Source: Agrypnia vestita (taxonomy: Eukaryota > Arthropoda > Insecta > Trichoptera > Phryganeidae). From it: a DNA stretch of 64,000 nt. The DNA is taken from contig JADDOH010000500.1 of NCBI GenBank assembly GCA_016648135.1, positions 18,293 through 82,292 on the forward strand, written 5' to 3'. The number at the start of each line of letters is the position of its first letter. Within the stretch, counting starts at the first letter, position 1. Below, piece by piece: positions 9,653 through 21,650 of this stretch. A program made the translations under genes and the position numbers. The notes below the pieces were generated by a model. It searched no databases and had not been told where the DNA came from. It saw only the letters and a program-made list of their open reading frames with translations.

Positions 9653-10721
9653 TTAAGGCGGTCGTCCAGCAGAGTGAAAAATTTTCACCATCTTTGCTCA
9701 TATGTTCTCTTGCGTTTTTTATCACATTTTTGTAGGGAAATATCTCATTTTAAAATTTATTCATTAGGTTAAATATATTTTAAATACGATATCTTGTTAA
9801 AATGTCACAAACTAAATTATATAATTGATTAACAAATTACCAAACCTTTCATGTTTTAAAAATGAAGAGAATTGCTCCACTTTGTGGGCCTTTTATGACT
9901 GAACGGCGTGTGAGATGTCTTTTTTATCCAAAAATATTACAAAGTAAACAATTATCTTAAATTTATTACATATTTCAAAATCTGGTAGTTTGTTTACTTG
10001 CAATTAATGTTTTAAAAAATACTGTTTTTTAAAAATATTTTATTTATTGTGGGGATTTTTCAACTCTTTTTACATGGTTGACAACTTTTTTTACTTCAAT
10101 AGTCAAAAGAAGAGATATTATAATTTTATAATAAAAACAAAAAAAATCAAAATCTTTGTCGATATTCCTGATTTTAGATATTTAATCAAGACGCAACGTA
10201 TTTATGACACAATACGCAGTGCCTTGATTAAATAGTTAAAATCTGATACCGAGAATTATTTTTTGATTTTTTTTGTATTAATTTCAAAATAATAATGTTT
10301 ATTCCTTTTATTTATTAAAGAAAAAAGATTCAACTATCTAAAAAGGATTGAAAAAAACATACAAAAAATAAAAATAATTTAAAAACAGTGTTTTTTAAAA
10401 CATAAATTGCATGTAAACAAACTAACAGATTTTGCAATAATTGTAATAAATTAAAGGTAATTGTTTACTTTGTAATATTATTGGATAATAAAGACATCTC
10501 ACGAGGCTATTCAGTCATAAAAAGCCCGAAAAGTGGAGCAATTTTCATTATTTTAAAAACATTTTAAAGACATTTTAACACGATATCGTATTTAAAATAT
10601 ATGTAACCTGATGAATAAATTTTAAAATAAGATATTTCCCTACGAAAATGTGTTAAAAACGCAAGAGAAGATATGAGAAAAAATGGTGAAATTTGCTCAC
10701 TTTGCTGGACGATCGCCTTAA
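9653..10721. mobile_element. palindromic foldback element with TTAA flanks, copy B
   Basis: Same element as 7064-8177, with TTAA at 9653-9656 and 10718-10721 and the outer arm ggcggtcgtccagca/tgctggacgatcgcc. About 50 bp of the right arm present in copy A is missing here, so the palindrome is less symmetric. The open frame at 10047-10235 is the counterpart of that at 7461. Confidence 0.8.
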
Positions 10722-11079
10722 AGAATCTGTAAAAAAATCCAAATGTGTTCTCACCTTCGTTTCTTCTGCTGCGTAATTCACACCGGGAAAGTCATCGCCG
10801 TCAGTTTTCCTGTTTATCCGCCGGAGATAACCATCGGATAGTCGGGTTATTTACAGCATCCCATGGGTGATCTTCGCCAGAAACAATTAGGTGCAGGGTT
10901 TATGATTTCCACCGGGATGGCCGATGTCGCCTCCCGGGCCTGACCGGGAACGCGCGAATCGCAAGGTCGGAGGTGGTTTAGTAATTTTCTCCTTTTATTT
11001 ACTAAGTTGAACTAATATAATTCAGTGGTGTAGCTGCGAATGATGAAAAATAATTATTTTACTGGAGCGTCTGTCTTCA

Positions 11080-11280
11080 TTACATCATCATCGCCATCAT
11101 CATTATCTTCATCTTCACCATTGCCACCAAACTCATCATAATCATTATCATCGCCATTATCGTCAACATCACATTCGTCTCGATTATCACGGTAATCATC
11201 ATCGTCATCGTCGTCATCTTCATCATGATCTTTGTGACGTCTGTCTGATGAATGAGAGTGACAGACGGCATGGTAGAAAG
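11080..11280. repeat. imperfect ATC-rich tract
   Basis: Degenerate ATC/GTC trinucleotides. On the minus strand one frame is open and very acidic (DHEDDDDDDDDYRDN, ending GDDDVMKTDAPVK and a stop). The end of that frame also occurs in copy A. Without an upstream start or conserved domain it is more likely cryptic simple sequence than an exon, but an acidic C-terminus cannot be excluded. Confidence 0.5.
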
Positions 11281-11454
11281 AGAGAGAGATGGTTATAATG
11301 CGAGTGGCGCCATTTTGAGGGCTTTCTCATTACGTAGGCACCGCGACGTAAAAATTAATCCTATTGTACTATAACCGAACTATTGTCACTGGAAAAACAA
11401 CAAATTAACTGGAAGCCGACAACGAGTTTCATTAGAATTCCAAGCGCGAAGGAA

Positions 11455-11695
11455 TATTACAATCATCATCATCAATTTGATCATCCGCCTCATCTTTATC
11501 ATCATCAACAACATCGTAATCTTCATCACCACCATCATAATTGTCATTATAGTCATCATTAACATCGAGATTATTACTATCATTCACATTATCATCACCA
11601 TCATAATTGTCATTATAGTCATCATTAACATCGAGATTATTACTATCATTCACATTATCATCACCGTCATCATCATCATCATCATCATCTGAAAT
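11455..11695. repeat. ATC-rich tract with a duplicated 66-bp unit
   Basis: Degenerate trinucleotide repeat in which a 66-bp unit is duplicated. On the minus strand it encodes VNDSNNLDVNDDYNDNYDG twice in an open frame from a stop near 11730 to 11432. Composition is only D, N, Y, V, S and G in the repeat. I list it as simple sequence with coding potential, not as a gene. Confidence 0.55.
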
Positions 11696-11950
11696 TATGC
11701 GGAACTTTGGTTTGTATATGTACCCGATAATTAACTAAGACAGCGTCAGCATAGATTGTTTTACATTCCAATATACAGCACCAACCTGCCAATGGTTATG
11801 CCTGTTGGAAGAGCTACTGCTATGCTGAACAATATAACTCTGGAAATTGATCTGTTCCATGACTCTGAGAGGGTATTCCGAAGTAGGATTCTCTTACACC
11901 TTGGATATGAATGATTTTATGTATGTTTAATATTTGCTTTTGTTTATATA

Positions 11951-13236
11951 TTAGGTCCTTACATATGAAATTGGCGTTTAGTATGGGAGGAACATAAAGC
12001 CGATTTTTTTTTATTATAATATATTTATTTAATCAAAGTATGTACCATTGCTATCTATGCACTTTTGCCATCTCATAGGTAGTTCATCGATCCCTTTACT
12101 AAAAAAACCATTCGGACGGGAATCAATAAAATCTTTGAAGGCGGTTTGGACTGCCCCATCGGAGTTGAATTTTTTCCTTTGCAAGAAGTTATCCAAATTT
12201 CGAAAAAAATGGTAATCTGTTGGGGCAAGGTCCAGAGAGTACGGTGGATGTCTTAGACATTCCAATTGAAGCTCCTCTAATTTGGTAGCCGTCTGTTGTG
12301 CAGTGTGTGGTCTAGCGTTATCATGAAGCAGCAGTGGCCTAGAGCGATTAACCAGCCTCGGTTGTTTAGCAGCTAGCTTTTCCATCATGGTTTGCAGTTG
12401 CTGACAATAGACATCTGCCGTAATCGTCTGGCCAGATTTAAGAAAGCTGTAGTGAACGACACCAGCACTAGTCCACCAAACGCTCACAAGTAACTTTTTT
12501 GGAGTCAATTTTCGCTTGGGGCATGGTTTGGCTGGTTCGGCAGGGTTCAGCCATTGCGATGAGCGCTTCCGATTATCGTACAGGATCCACTTTTCATCAC
12601 AGGTAATGATTCGATTTAAAATCCCTTCATTATTGTGCCGGTTGAGTAATGCAACGCAGCAGTCACCGCGCGTTTGTTGATTGGCTTCACTCAATTCGTG
12701 AGGTACCCACCTTTCAAGCTTTTTCACCTTACCAATTTGCTTCAAGTGGATTAAAACAGTTTTATCACTAACACCGCAGCCTGCAGCTAACTCGGATGTG
12801 GTTTGCGATGGATCCGCTTCCACAATAGCCTTCAATTCTTCCTTATCAACTTTGGTCTCCGGCCGTCCACGGGGCTTGTTCTGCAGGTCGAAATTTCCAG
12901 AACGAAAACGTTGGAACCAAAAACGCACTGTGTTTTCTTTTGCGGCACCGTCGCCATACACATCATTAATCCTTCGAGCCGTTTCTGCAGCACTGGTGCC
13001 ACGGTGGAACTCGTACTCGAAAATAACGCGATATTTCAAGTTTTTCATTTTGTAAACTGAGTGACGCAAAGAAAAAAACAATTGAGGAAAAAACAAATGA
13101 ATTATAATTTTCAAAACACAAATACATGAGTAAATAGCTGTATAAATTTGGATTTGGAATTCCTAACCAAAGAGAAGATATTTGAGATCAAATTTGCCAG
13201 TACGGCAAAACGTCAATTTCATATGTAAGGACCTAA
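11951..13236 (-). mobile_element. complete mariner element (cecropia-like)
   Basis: The element is 1286 bp, the normal size for mariner. Its ends are TTAGGTCCTTACATATGAAA plus TTG(G/A)CGTTT, inverted at 11951 and 13236 with one mismatch in about 29 bp, and TA lies on both sides (11949-11950, 13237-13238) as the target duplication. It contains one intact transposase on the minus strand. The ends and protein resemble the cecropia group known from moths, an assignment made from memory of the family. It interrupts older unassigned sequence. Near-perfect inverted repeats and an unbroken frame mean a recent arrival. Confidence 0.95.
12029..13048 (-). CDS. mariner transposase, intact
   Basis: 339 residues starting at the conserved MKNLKYRVIFEYEF; a longer frame to 13114 adds 22 atypical residues and is not preferred. 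The protein cuts and pastes its own element at TA sites in the nucleus. Visible parts: N-terminal helix-turn-helix DNA-binding region (about 1-55), AT-hook-like KPRGRPE (58-64), second HTH (about 66-105), the mariner linker WVPHEL (114-119), and the DD34D catalytic triad: D151 in ITCDEKW, D243 in LLHDNARPH and D278 in LAPTDYHFF, with exactly 34 residues between the second and third. The usual YSPDLAP reads YSLDLAP here. No frameshift or stop is seen. Expression is unknown; no introns are expected. Confidence 0.95.
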   Translation of the reverse strand: MKNLKYRVIFEYEFHRGTSAAETARRINDVYGDGAAKENTVRFWFQRFRSGNFDLQNKPRGRPETKVDKEELKAIVEADPSQTTSELAAGCGVSDKTVLIHLKQIGKVKKLERWVPHELSEANQQTRGDCCVALLNRHNNEGILNRIITCDEKWILYDNRKRSSQWLNPAEPAKPCPKRKLTPKKLLVSVWWTSAGVVHYSFLKSGQTITADVYCQQLQTMMEKLAAKQPRLVNRSRPLLLHDNARPHTAQQTATKLEELQLECLRHPPYSLDLAPTDYHFFRNLDNFLQRKKFNSDGAVQTAFKDFIDSRPNGFFSKGIDELPMRWQKCIDSNGTYFD

Positions 13237-13429
13237 TATAATTTGTATTGTGTATATATAATTTGTATTGTGCTGACCCTAACATTGATGCTGATATTCT
13301 TGCAGATAACTTATCTTCGTTCAAAAACTCACTCATACACAACATCCATTTTCTAAACGATGACGTGAACCTATAGACCCATGAAATCAATTATTCCTTA
13401 AATACTAATCGCACTACATTCAAACAATA

Positions 13430-13572
13430 CACAATACAATACACATAAATGTACATGTAAAATATACTTAAATGTAAATATACATGTTACTAGAGCGTGC
13501 CGAAGACATTTGTAATTGGTATAATGGGCATAGTCTTCACTATAATGTTTATTATCAGAGTATCATGTACCT
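13430..13572 (+). repeat. dispersed repeat, partner of 36522-36663
   Basis: Contains acgtgccgaagac-like sequence and tgtaattggtataatgggca, which reappear inverted at 36522-36663 along with flanking atacacataaatgtacatgt. Probably the 3' region of a transposable element; family not recognised. Confidence 0.6.
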
Positions 13573-16289
13573 ATTATCCTGGTAGTGTCATAATATAATA
13601 ATAGTGTAATAAATATAAAAAAATAAATAAAAAATATAAATAAAAAATGTCAATACTTGTATGTTGATGAAAATGTAATATGCATAGATCCCACGGGTCT
13701 GTATTTTGCATTTTCTTAATGCACAGCTTAATAAAAAAAACGCTTGTAGTTGGCTGAACGATCAAAGATGGAATAACGGAAGAAAGATAGCGGAAGCATA
13801 AAGTTGCATCTAGACTTTGCATTAATCTAATAAGCACGAGAAGCCCTTGAATTTATTTTGGGCAAAGTATTTTGCCGGAAGGGTTGCCCCAGAACTTGCG
13901 TTTATAATATCGGAGTCCCGCGGAGCCCGCTGAATGGCCGCACGTAAATTGAAAAAGTTGTAACGTAAGGGTATTAAATGGTTAACCCTGCGCTGGGTAC
14001 AGCTGAACCGGGGCTGCAACAGACTTAGCGCCCTCATTGCAGGAGGAGGTTAATTGCAAAATGGAAGAAAATAACGGATCTTCTTTTGAGCATTTAACGG
14101 CGTTTTCCGGGCGACCATGACGCCGGATATACGGGGAGCCCGCCACTCTACGAAGCTCACCAAGATCAATGAGTTTTGCATTTTTATAAATTTCACGTAT
14201 TTTCCTTATGCCCAGTAAAAATGCTCAAGAAATTTAAATGGCCATTTATTTGATTGAGTAAAAAAGATCAAATTTATTACCTCTATTTAGTTTATTTATG
14301 ATTTTATATACCTACTAGAACTAAGCTAATAAATAATATCTCTATAGGTATAAATACCATACCATTGCAATACCTACCTATTTAATAGCATATAACTTCT
14401 TTAGTATATTTTTATAAATATTATATGAAAAATCCTGCGCATTTATCTTAAAGTCCTGCATAGTAGGTACATAGTACCTATACCGCGTTATTAAAAATTA
14501 AAGTTAAATATGCGTTTTAAATAAGCTAAGTTTTTTATGATATTATCTACGTTTTCTTTCATATTTAATAATAATACACTTAAATTTTTTATACATATAA
14601 TAAATGCTTTCTGAAATAAAATTTGCGATATTCGGTCACGTTGAGGACCATTAATATTATAGGTATGTCGCACGATAGACTGCGTTGACCTTGAAACCCA
14701 CGCACCTCATTAAAAATGAAATTTATCAATGTGGTCTTAGAAACACAAGTGTTTATTTATTAATATATATTGTTTTTTAGCCATTTAAGGAATTCTTTTT
14801 ATATATGTTTTGATATACAAATTTTTTATATAGGCATATTTATATTTTTGATTGCTTTTGTGAGTTTGATATACAGACGAGGAGCAAAATATGATGCATG
14901 TCTCTGTCCAATTCCTTTTTTTTTCATCCAATTCCAATTTCCTTTTTTGAACAACATGCTCATAAGTTTTGTTCCAAGTCCGATAGTAATGGTTAATTTT
15001 TACTATGCACTCTTTAAAAAATTAAGTAAAACAGTTTCTTTTGTACACAGAAGATAAATTTAGAACAGAAAATCTTTAAAAACCTGTTTGGTTGGGTAAG
15101 TGAATTAATTTTATTGATATATATAGTTGTAATTTAGGGTTTGAGATGCATGGGACAAGTTCCTTTTCAGCCTAATATTCCGTATTGTAATATTGATTCA
15201 ACCAATGCATGATATATCATTTTAATAGCACGCAAAAGTTGCACTTGTCGATTATCTGCGTATTGAAAATCAAAAACAAAAAAATAAATAAACGCCAAAG
15301 TGATTCATTTTTAATGTGTATTATTTTCAATATTTCAGTAAAGGAAGATGTAGCAGGAGCTGGATTCATTGATCTAATATAGTTAACGATATTTTTTATA
15401 CTTACGATACTGAAATTGAGTGGTCACCTTGCAATGGAAGCTCTCCAGCTTTACGAGGGATGCAGTCTTATTAACGGAAGAATTGATGCTCCTGACAGAC
15501 CTGCACCAAAGTAATGAAAGGGAACTCCTTAGAAGTGCCATCACTATTTCGTCTTTTAAATTTAGAACCGAAATTGCTCCGTCTTCTTATTATCCTCATT
15601 TGAAGATATCAAACCAGAACGCTCGACTAAAAGATTCTTTAATTAAGATAAATTAAAAAAGTCTCACAGGGACTTTTGCATTTAAGTAATTAATATTGCA
15701 ATTTATCAGGCGCGTGCAATGGGAACACTGAAGCATGAATTTTTTGTAAACGTATATTTCGAAAAAAAAAATAGAAATCGTATATTTATGCTACAGATTT
15801 TTATGGTATATCAAAATATGAATACTATGACAACAATAAATATTACAAAATATATGTTGTATTCCGATTTTTTTTCAAATAATTGATTATGTAAAAGTCA
15901 TGCTGCGATGTTCCCACTGCACGCCCCTGCAATTTATATTGGAAACATGAATGGAAGTTTTTAAAAGGTGGCCGTAGGGCTTATGAACTATATTAGTTAG
16001 CTTAAGAACATCCAAACGTTATCAAATTTTTGATAGTTGAAAATTGTATACTCTTTACCCATGATGATAGATTATTATAGATAACAAAAATAATAATATC
16101 GATGTCTGTCCGTCCGTCTGCCTGTCTGTAACTTCGTGTAACGTACGTATTTTCGTTCGAATTTGAAAAAAACGAAAACAAATAGCCGGAGATGGGAATA
16201 ACCCGGGCCACCAAACCCGAACCGGCCATTCAACGCAACGCACATAATCTAGTAATGTTCTTACGTAGCGAAATAAACCAAAGCGAATA
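13573..16289. other. unassigned region with GC-richer islands
   Basis: No repeat partner in the window was found for most of this stretch. Islands at 13740-14160 and 15350-15640 have higher GC and more even codon-like composition than the AT-rich rest. They include open frames of 71 (13822-14037, minus) and 78 codons (15420-15656, plus) without recognisable domains. They could be conserved non-coding DNA or exons of an unidentified gene. Confidence 0.25.
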
Positions 16290-16482
16290 GTAAACAAAGT
16301 GTTTAAGTGATAATAATGTGTCTATTTGAGAGTGATTAATTACGAAATAGTGTGATTTAATGAATAGTAAGTTAAATAGTGTTAAGTGACATTGTACATT
16401 TGATCAATTAATTAATCAGTAATTAATAAATAATTTCCAGCGTTTTCATTCCTTCCTTCCGCAGCCATGACAGGTGACAATA
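16290..16482 (+). mobile_element. LTR 3' part (R-U5), related to 6404-6953
   Basis: Aligns with the last ~200 bp of the 550-bp LTR: gttaaatagtgttaagtgac, ttaattaat, ccgcagccatgac and the same GTGACA end. The U3 portion upstream does not match. It is therefore a related LTR family with a different promoter part, or a truncated copy. Confidence 0.6.
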
Positions 16483-16959
16483 TATAAAATGTTTGAATGA
16501 TTATTGTTAACTCAAGCAGAGTAACAAATGTTACTTCCATTGCGAATATATCCGAACTTTTCTTTTTATTTCATTTTATTATAAAATTGTGTTTTTTGTA
16601 ATAAAATGTAATAAATAAATAAATAAATTTCAATCATGATACGTATGTACCAGGTGTTTTCGAATAAATAAAGTAAACTTTAAAGAATTAACATTTGCGG
16701 AATTGAGTCGTTGTAGCGTTGTACATTTATGTGCGGAAGGATTTCAATAGCGCCGAGAAAAGTCCACAGACGGGAAATAAACAAACTCGGTCGGGGGGAG
16801 AAATCTGTTTCCAATTTTAGATAAGCTCCCCGAACCGATTCATAATATTTTCTTCAGACTCGATACCTTCAGCAACCGGAACTTTAAATGTGACTAAATT
16901 ATATTCCTTCAAAAGTACGTACATATGTACATAAATGATAAATATAAAATTTATTTGCT

Positions 16960-17539
16960 TTAATCGAGATATATTATGGATGCCTCATAGAGACGAAAAA
17001 ATATTTTTTATGAGAAAGTAGGTATGGAGGACTTTTATTTGGGTATTCATATGGCTTACGACCTTGACTACGACTGGCTTAGGTAAGTTTTACACAATCG
17101 AACGTTCATCAATTCAATCCTATAAAATTTTGGATTTGTATGTGCGTTCAATTTGTAGAACTTTCTTTTTTTTAATTTTTCATGGTTTTATTGTTCAATA
17201 TAATATTTATTATACAATTGTGTTATTCATAATTCCTCTCCATTTAAGAGCATTCCACACATGAGTTTTATTTACTAACGCAATCTATGGTTGAAATTTG
17301 ACAATATTCAGGCGCATTCTAATGTTCATGTTAATAATTTTGTTGATAGTCATATATGTAGGTATAGAAAGAATGTTGATGTTTAGTCAAAAAATATATA
17401 ATTTTTTGTGTTTGTATTTGTGTCGTATTAATTTGTTGGTCACTTATTTAACGCTCGTTAATGACACATTAACGCACGATAATGAGGTGTCGAAACCAAC
17501 TACAACTTACAACTTACGAGTTGTATTTTTGTAACCGCC

Positions 17540-17540
<1 letters not shown>
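16960..17540. mobile_element. MITE, diverged copy
   Basis: Shares with the MITE at 20080 the left end (ggatgcctcatagagacg), gagaaagtaggtatgga, ggcttacgacc and the internal phrase atctatggttgaaatttg (17285). The right terminal repeat is missing or degraded. Confidence 0.5.

Positions 17541-17541
<1 letters not shown>

Positions 17542-17589
<48 letters not shown>
17542..17589. repeat. (TA)n microsatellite
   Basis: About 24 TA units directly after the MITE remnant. Confidence 0.95.
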
Positions 17590-17593
<4 letters not shown>

Positions 17594-17713
17594 TTTTAGT
17601 AAACATATTTTTAATTTATTTAAGGAAACGAGTACCGTAATATTTAATACGAAATAAATAAATGAAAGGCGGAGACATAAACAAAATCAAATAATAATAC
17701 TGAAAAATTAAAT

Positions 17714-17785
17714 GCTGGAACCTGGATTCAAACCACGGACCTCTGTCTTACGCGGACAGCGTGTTACCAATTTCACTATCCCAGC
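17714..17785 (-). repeat. tRNA-like sequence, cloverleaf nearly complete
   Basis: On the minus strand GCTGGGA pairs with TTCCAGC as a 7-bp acceptor (one G-T). An A-box-like TAGTGAAATTGGTA, an anticodon stem CTGTC/GACAG with 7-nt loop CGCGTAA, and a B-box-like GGTTTGAATCCAGG follow. The loop lacks the usual T before the anticodon and the B box deviates from consensus, so I take it as a SINE head or tRNA pseudogene. Its flanks (cgagtaccgtaatatttaat) recur near 26555. Confidence 0.5.
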
Positions 17786-17892
17786 TACTTAATAAGTCGT
17801 CAATATTTAATAGTTATATGGTTCTCTTTGAATTATTAATTCACTTATTTATATTCGACGAGTTTGCATGATAAGATGCATAAATATAAATG

Positions 17893-17965
17893 AGGCGAGA
17901 CAGGACAGAGATAGAAGAGCGTGGCGAGCCATCCTCTCTGCCTATCTCCGGGGAGACACGACGTG
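17893..17965 (+). pseudogene. RTE-like LINE 3' scrap
   Basis: Reads DRDRRAWRAILSAYLRGDT, the C-terminal signature also seen at 3760 and 41650. Only the terminal ~25 codons remain. Confidence 0.55.
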
Positions 17966-20079
17966 ATGGTAAGCATGCAAGAAACTTAAAATTATTATGT
18001 TTTTGAAAAAGTGGTAGATAGACTGAATTTGAATTGATATTTTTATTTTTATTTATCGATAAAAGAGTTGAGATGGCAATAAACACTTTTGTGAAAATAA
18101 CGAATCTGCTACAAGCGAGACGTAAGTCTGAGCACCCGTTGGAGGGCAATAAAATACTGCATCATCCCAGTGATTCTCTATAGGGGCAAAGTCTGGACAT
18201 TGCAAGAAGTCACTATTTAAGGGCTAGAAGCATTTGAGTTGTAGCCACAAAGTATAAAATTGTACAGAGATGAACTAAATTTAGGGGATTGGGTCACACT
18301 AGAATCCCCCCTCACATAAAATGATAGACTCGATGATGATAAATCAGCAGAATATCACAAAAAAACTACACAGAAGATTCTGAACGGTCGTGAAAACCTG
18401 AGAACTGTATTGTTATTGGTTACACATTTGAGCATATACACGTGTATTGATACGATTGGTCATGGAAGCCACGCCTCTCGCATTGCGGTAATTATATTAT
18501 AAATATATTATTTTTCTTCCGAATCATATCATTCTACTTTCTTTCATCCACAACGCATATTTTAATGTTGATTTTAGAGGTTTCACCTCAACCTGCCCCT
18601 CCTTTACCAATGGTTTGACCTAGATATTAGCCTTTTGTTTGTTCTACCTCTTTGTACTTTGATATAGAGTATTTCAGGGTTCATTAAGGAACTTCTTGAT
18701 AATCAACATCATTGAAAAAAAAAGACAATATTATTCTTCTTTGTTAACTGAACTATTTAGCTTTATATTTAATGTTGAAATTTATAAAATATTTCATGAC
18801 TATAAAAATGTTCGGCATTTGACATTTAGACTTGTTTCAAAGTAGGCAAAGAAAATAAAAGAAAATTCTTTTATCCGCATTCTTGACATTTATTTATCGT
18901 ACAATTTTAAGATAATTCTTTCCACAAATTTGAATTAAAACACGCATAAGTCAGATGGGAAACTCGCTTACCCTATTATTTCAATTTATGAATAAGTATA
19001 AGTTTAATGTAAATTAATATTTTTACTGTTAATAGCTAACTTATATTAATAGAGTATCGATTAAATAAGAATTTCAAAGCAAAAATATTTGATTTTCAGA
19101 TACCTATATAAGAATGATGTCTTCTTCGATAATGATTTAACTTTACGAAATGTACGGTATCGATACAACAAAACAATATATTATATAAACATATGTAAAT
19201 GAAGGTTTTTATTAAAATATTTAAAACAACATGTAGAAGATTTGAAAAGGGTTTCAAAGGATTTTGGAAGCAAAGAGAAAAGTCAGTTAATGTATTGAGA
19301 AATATACAAAATTTTGTATCAAATGAACTGAAACAATACATATTTATCATACTTTATTCAAAATTTATCAGAGATTCACTTTGACCTTTAAAATTTAATT
19401 TAATACTAAAGTCGTATACTACAATACTCTGAAAAATTTCACAAAATTTATGAATAATTCATGAGGTACTTAAGAAATACAAAAATTGAATAAGCACTTT
19501 ACATAAATCTTTGAACTTTGTCTAAGTCTTTCGGCTTTTATCTCATTTATTTTTGAAATGGGGAAAAATTTAAGCACGTTTAAACGTTATATCGAGCTTA
19601 TATCGTTTCCGGGGACGATAGTGGAGCCGTGCTGGGGGATAAAGGAGCGTGCGAGGGATGATTTGCTGATTGATTGGTTCTGCATTTTGCTGACGTAACT
19701 CTAATTGAAAATGCGGCTCTGAAGCGCACGTTCAATTAAAAATACGCGTTTCAATAACAAAAATGTGCCTGTTTTGTATCATTTCAGTTAATTTATTAAT
19801 AATATTTTATCTTCACAATATTTATGTATGTTGAAATTTTTTCGAGAACACGATTTTTAAAAATTTATTTATCTTGAAGGTTAGAAAAATAGCCACGCAT
19901 TTCATTTGGGTGAACCTACGCCGAGGCGAAACAAAATACTTTATACTCGTAGCTATAAAATGAACCAATTAATTGTGGATAATGCATATAAAATGTGGAT
20001 AATATTAACAAGTAGATATTATAAATTACAAACAAAAATAAACACAAAAAATAGATATTTGTCCCCAGAGGAATCGTCA
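17966..20079. other. unassigned region
   Basis: A copy of the sequence flanking the 4561 foldback is at 18365-18410. A GC-richer island at 19590-19760 has no repeat partner here. The rest is AT-rich with no supportable gene. Confidence 0.3.
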
Positions 20080-20655
20080 TTAATCAAGATATATAATAGA
20101 TGTCTCACAGAGACGGAGCTATTTATATAGAAAAGTAGGTATGGAAGTCTTTGGGTGTTTAAAAGGCTTACGACCTATCACATGGCTGGCTTAAGTGATC
20201 ACTTAACACAATGTTACCTTCGAGGATTCCATTCAAGATCGACCACCACGTGTACCAAATTTTTGTATGTTGTATATATGTTATTTATACACCACTTTAC
20301 TTTAGATTCGCCATCTATGGTTGAAATTTGTCTTCTCTTATACCAACGACGATATGTGTACTAATATGAATGACAAATTTTCAAACCACAGAGGGCAGTT
20401 ATAAAAATTCAACTCACACAAGGAACGAGGTGTGCAAAGTTAAGTTACATACAACTTTCAAGAATTTGATAGATGTGGTAATCTATCATGGGTGGAATTG
20501 GTGAACGTTACATTGTGTGAAGTGATCACTTAAGCCAATCTTACGATAGGCCGTAAGCCCTATGAACACACATAAAGACTTCTGTATCTACCCTACCTAC
20601 CTTCCCAAATAAAAAATAATTTCGTCTCAATGAGAAATCTATAAAATATCTAAAT
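20080..20655. mobile_element. MITE, near full length
   Basis: Left end: ttaatcaagatatataatag then atgtctcacagagacg. Right end: the inverted counterpart, ttcgtctcaatgagaaatct. Inner inverted blocks also match: taggtatggaagtctt with aagacttctgtatcta, and ggcttacgacctatc with gataggccgtaagcc. Length is about 575 bp with no coding capacity. Relatives at 820, 16960, 44018, 52831 and 54787 define a family marked by GTCTC(A/G)..GAGAC near the ends and GTGATCACTTA inside. Confidence 0.65.
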
Positions 20656-21084
20656 TATATAATTTTTTGTATATATGTTGAATTAATATTAATATTATGT
20701 ATAAATGCAAAGTATTTTGCCGTGTTTATTAATTAAAATAAAATAAAATAATTACTGCAGTGCAAATGTAAGATGGGATCTGTTATATTTGCTAATTAAA
20801 AGGAGGATAGCTTATTAATATCGCATTTATTTAAGAATACAATAAACACGATATAAAATGTTACAAGAGAAAAAAAAACGTAGACAAAATATAGAGTGTG
20901 TCTGTGTGTCAGTGTTGCCCTGCTGCTCGCTGATATTTAGTGTTGCAAGGTATACCTAACAGCATGCCCAATGCGAGTGCAATGCAAATGCAAGGTATAC
21001 CCAACGGTATCTGCATGTAAAGGTGTTCAGTAGTCATGATCTCAATCTTGGATTGCGAATGCAAATGGTGAGATTTTATATTTT

Positions 21085-21650
21085 CTTAATATTATTTTAT
21101 GGAATGGAAGACTGAACGCTTACCGGAGAATTGATAACGCAGTTTGATGTATTCGAGGTGTTGATCCTAAGAACAATACTAAAAAAAAATAAGTTGGATG
21201 AACAGAGCTGTTATATTGTTGATTGATATGGTAGTTAATTTGTGGTGCAGCAGGATTATTTTAATTTACACTATATTAAACTTTGTAATGCACTCACGTT
21301 AGAGGAGCAGTACCTCTCGAAACTATAGTAGCGATATAACTCAACGAAGATGTTTTGTTATATAAAATAAGATGATAAATCAAGAAACAATAAAAACCCG
21401 AAAACTTCATTATCTCGGATTTGTGATGAGACATCCAGAGAAGTACGAGAACTTGCTCCTCATAATGCAGGGAAAGATTGCCGGAAATCGAGATCCAAGA
21501 AGAACATCATGGTTGAAAAACCTAAGCCTATACTGTAGAGCTATTCCAGGCCGCAGTGAGTAAAGTGAATTATGAAAGTCAATTTGAAAGCCGAATTTCA
21601 TTGAACGCATTACGCAACAAGTAAAGAGAAGAGTTATTATTATTATTTAA
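21085..21650 (+). pseudogene. LINE 3' end (RTE/CRE-type C-terminus), decayed
   Basis: EDWTLTGELITQFDVFEVLI near 21110-21160 and KTRKLHYLGFVMRHPEKYE (21391-21450) followed by KIAGNRDPRRTSWLKNL are the ordered C-terminal landmarks of a common insect LINE protein. The part after (LFQAAVSKV) is frameshifted, and sequence between 21185 and 21360 does not fit. The element ends in (TTA)n at about 21635-21650. Confidence 0.75.

Larger units (their letters stand above)
8721..11108. repeat. tandem duplication, copy B
   Basis: Second copy of the unit described at 6132, including a hammerhead-like core at 8818-8849, LTR 8993-9542, palindrome 9653-10721 and GC-richer segment 10722-11000. Its ATC-rich right end is imperfect whereas copy A ends in a pure expanded tract. 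Confidence 0.9.

Noticed and set aside
12798..13060. Two 85-codon plus-strand frames
   Set aside because: Antisense shadows of the mariner transposase.
17714..17785. Functional tRNA gene on the minus strand
   Set aside because: The cloverleaf is good but the anticodon loop CGCGTAA lacks T at position 33 and the B box reads GGTTTGAATCCAGG; it belongs to a repeated family.
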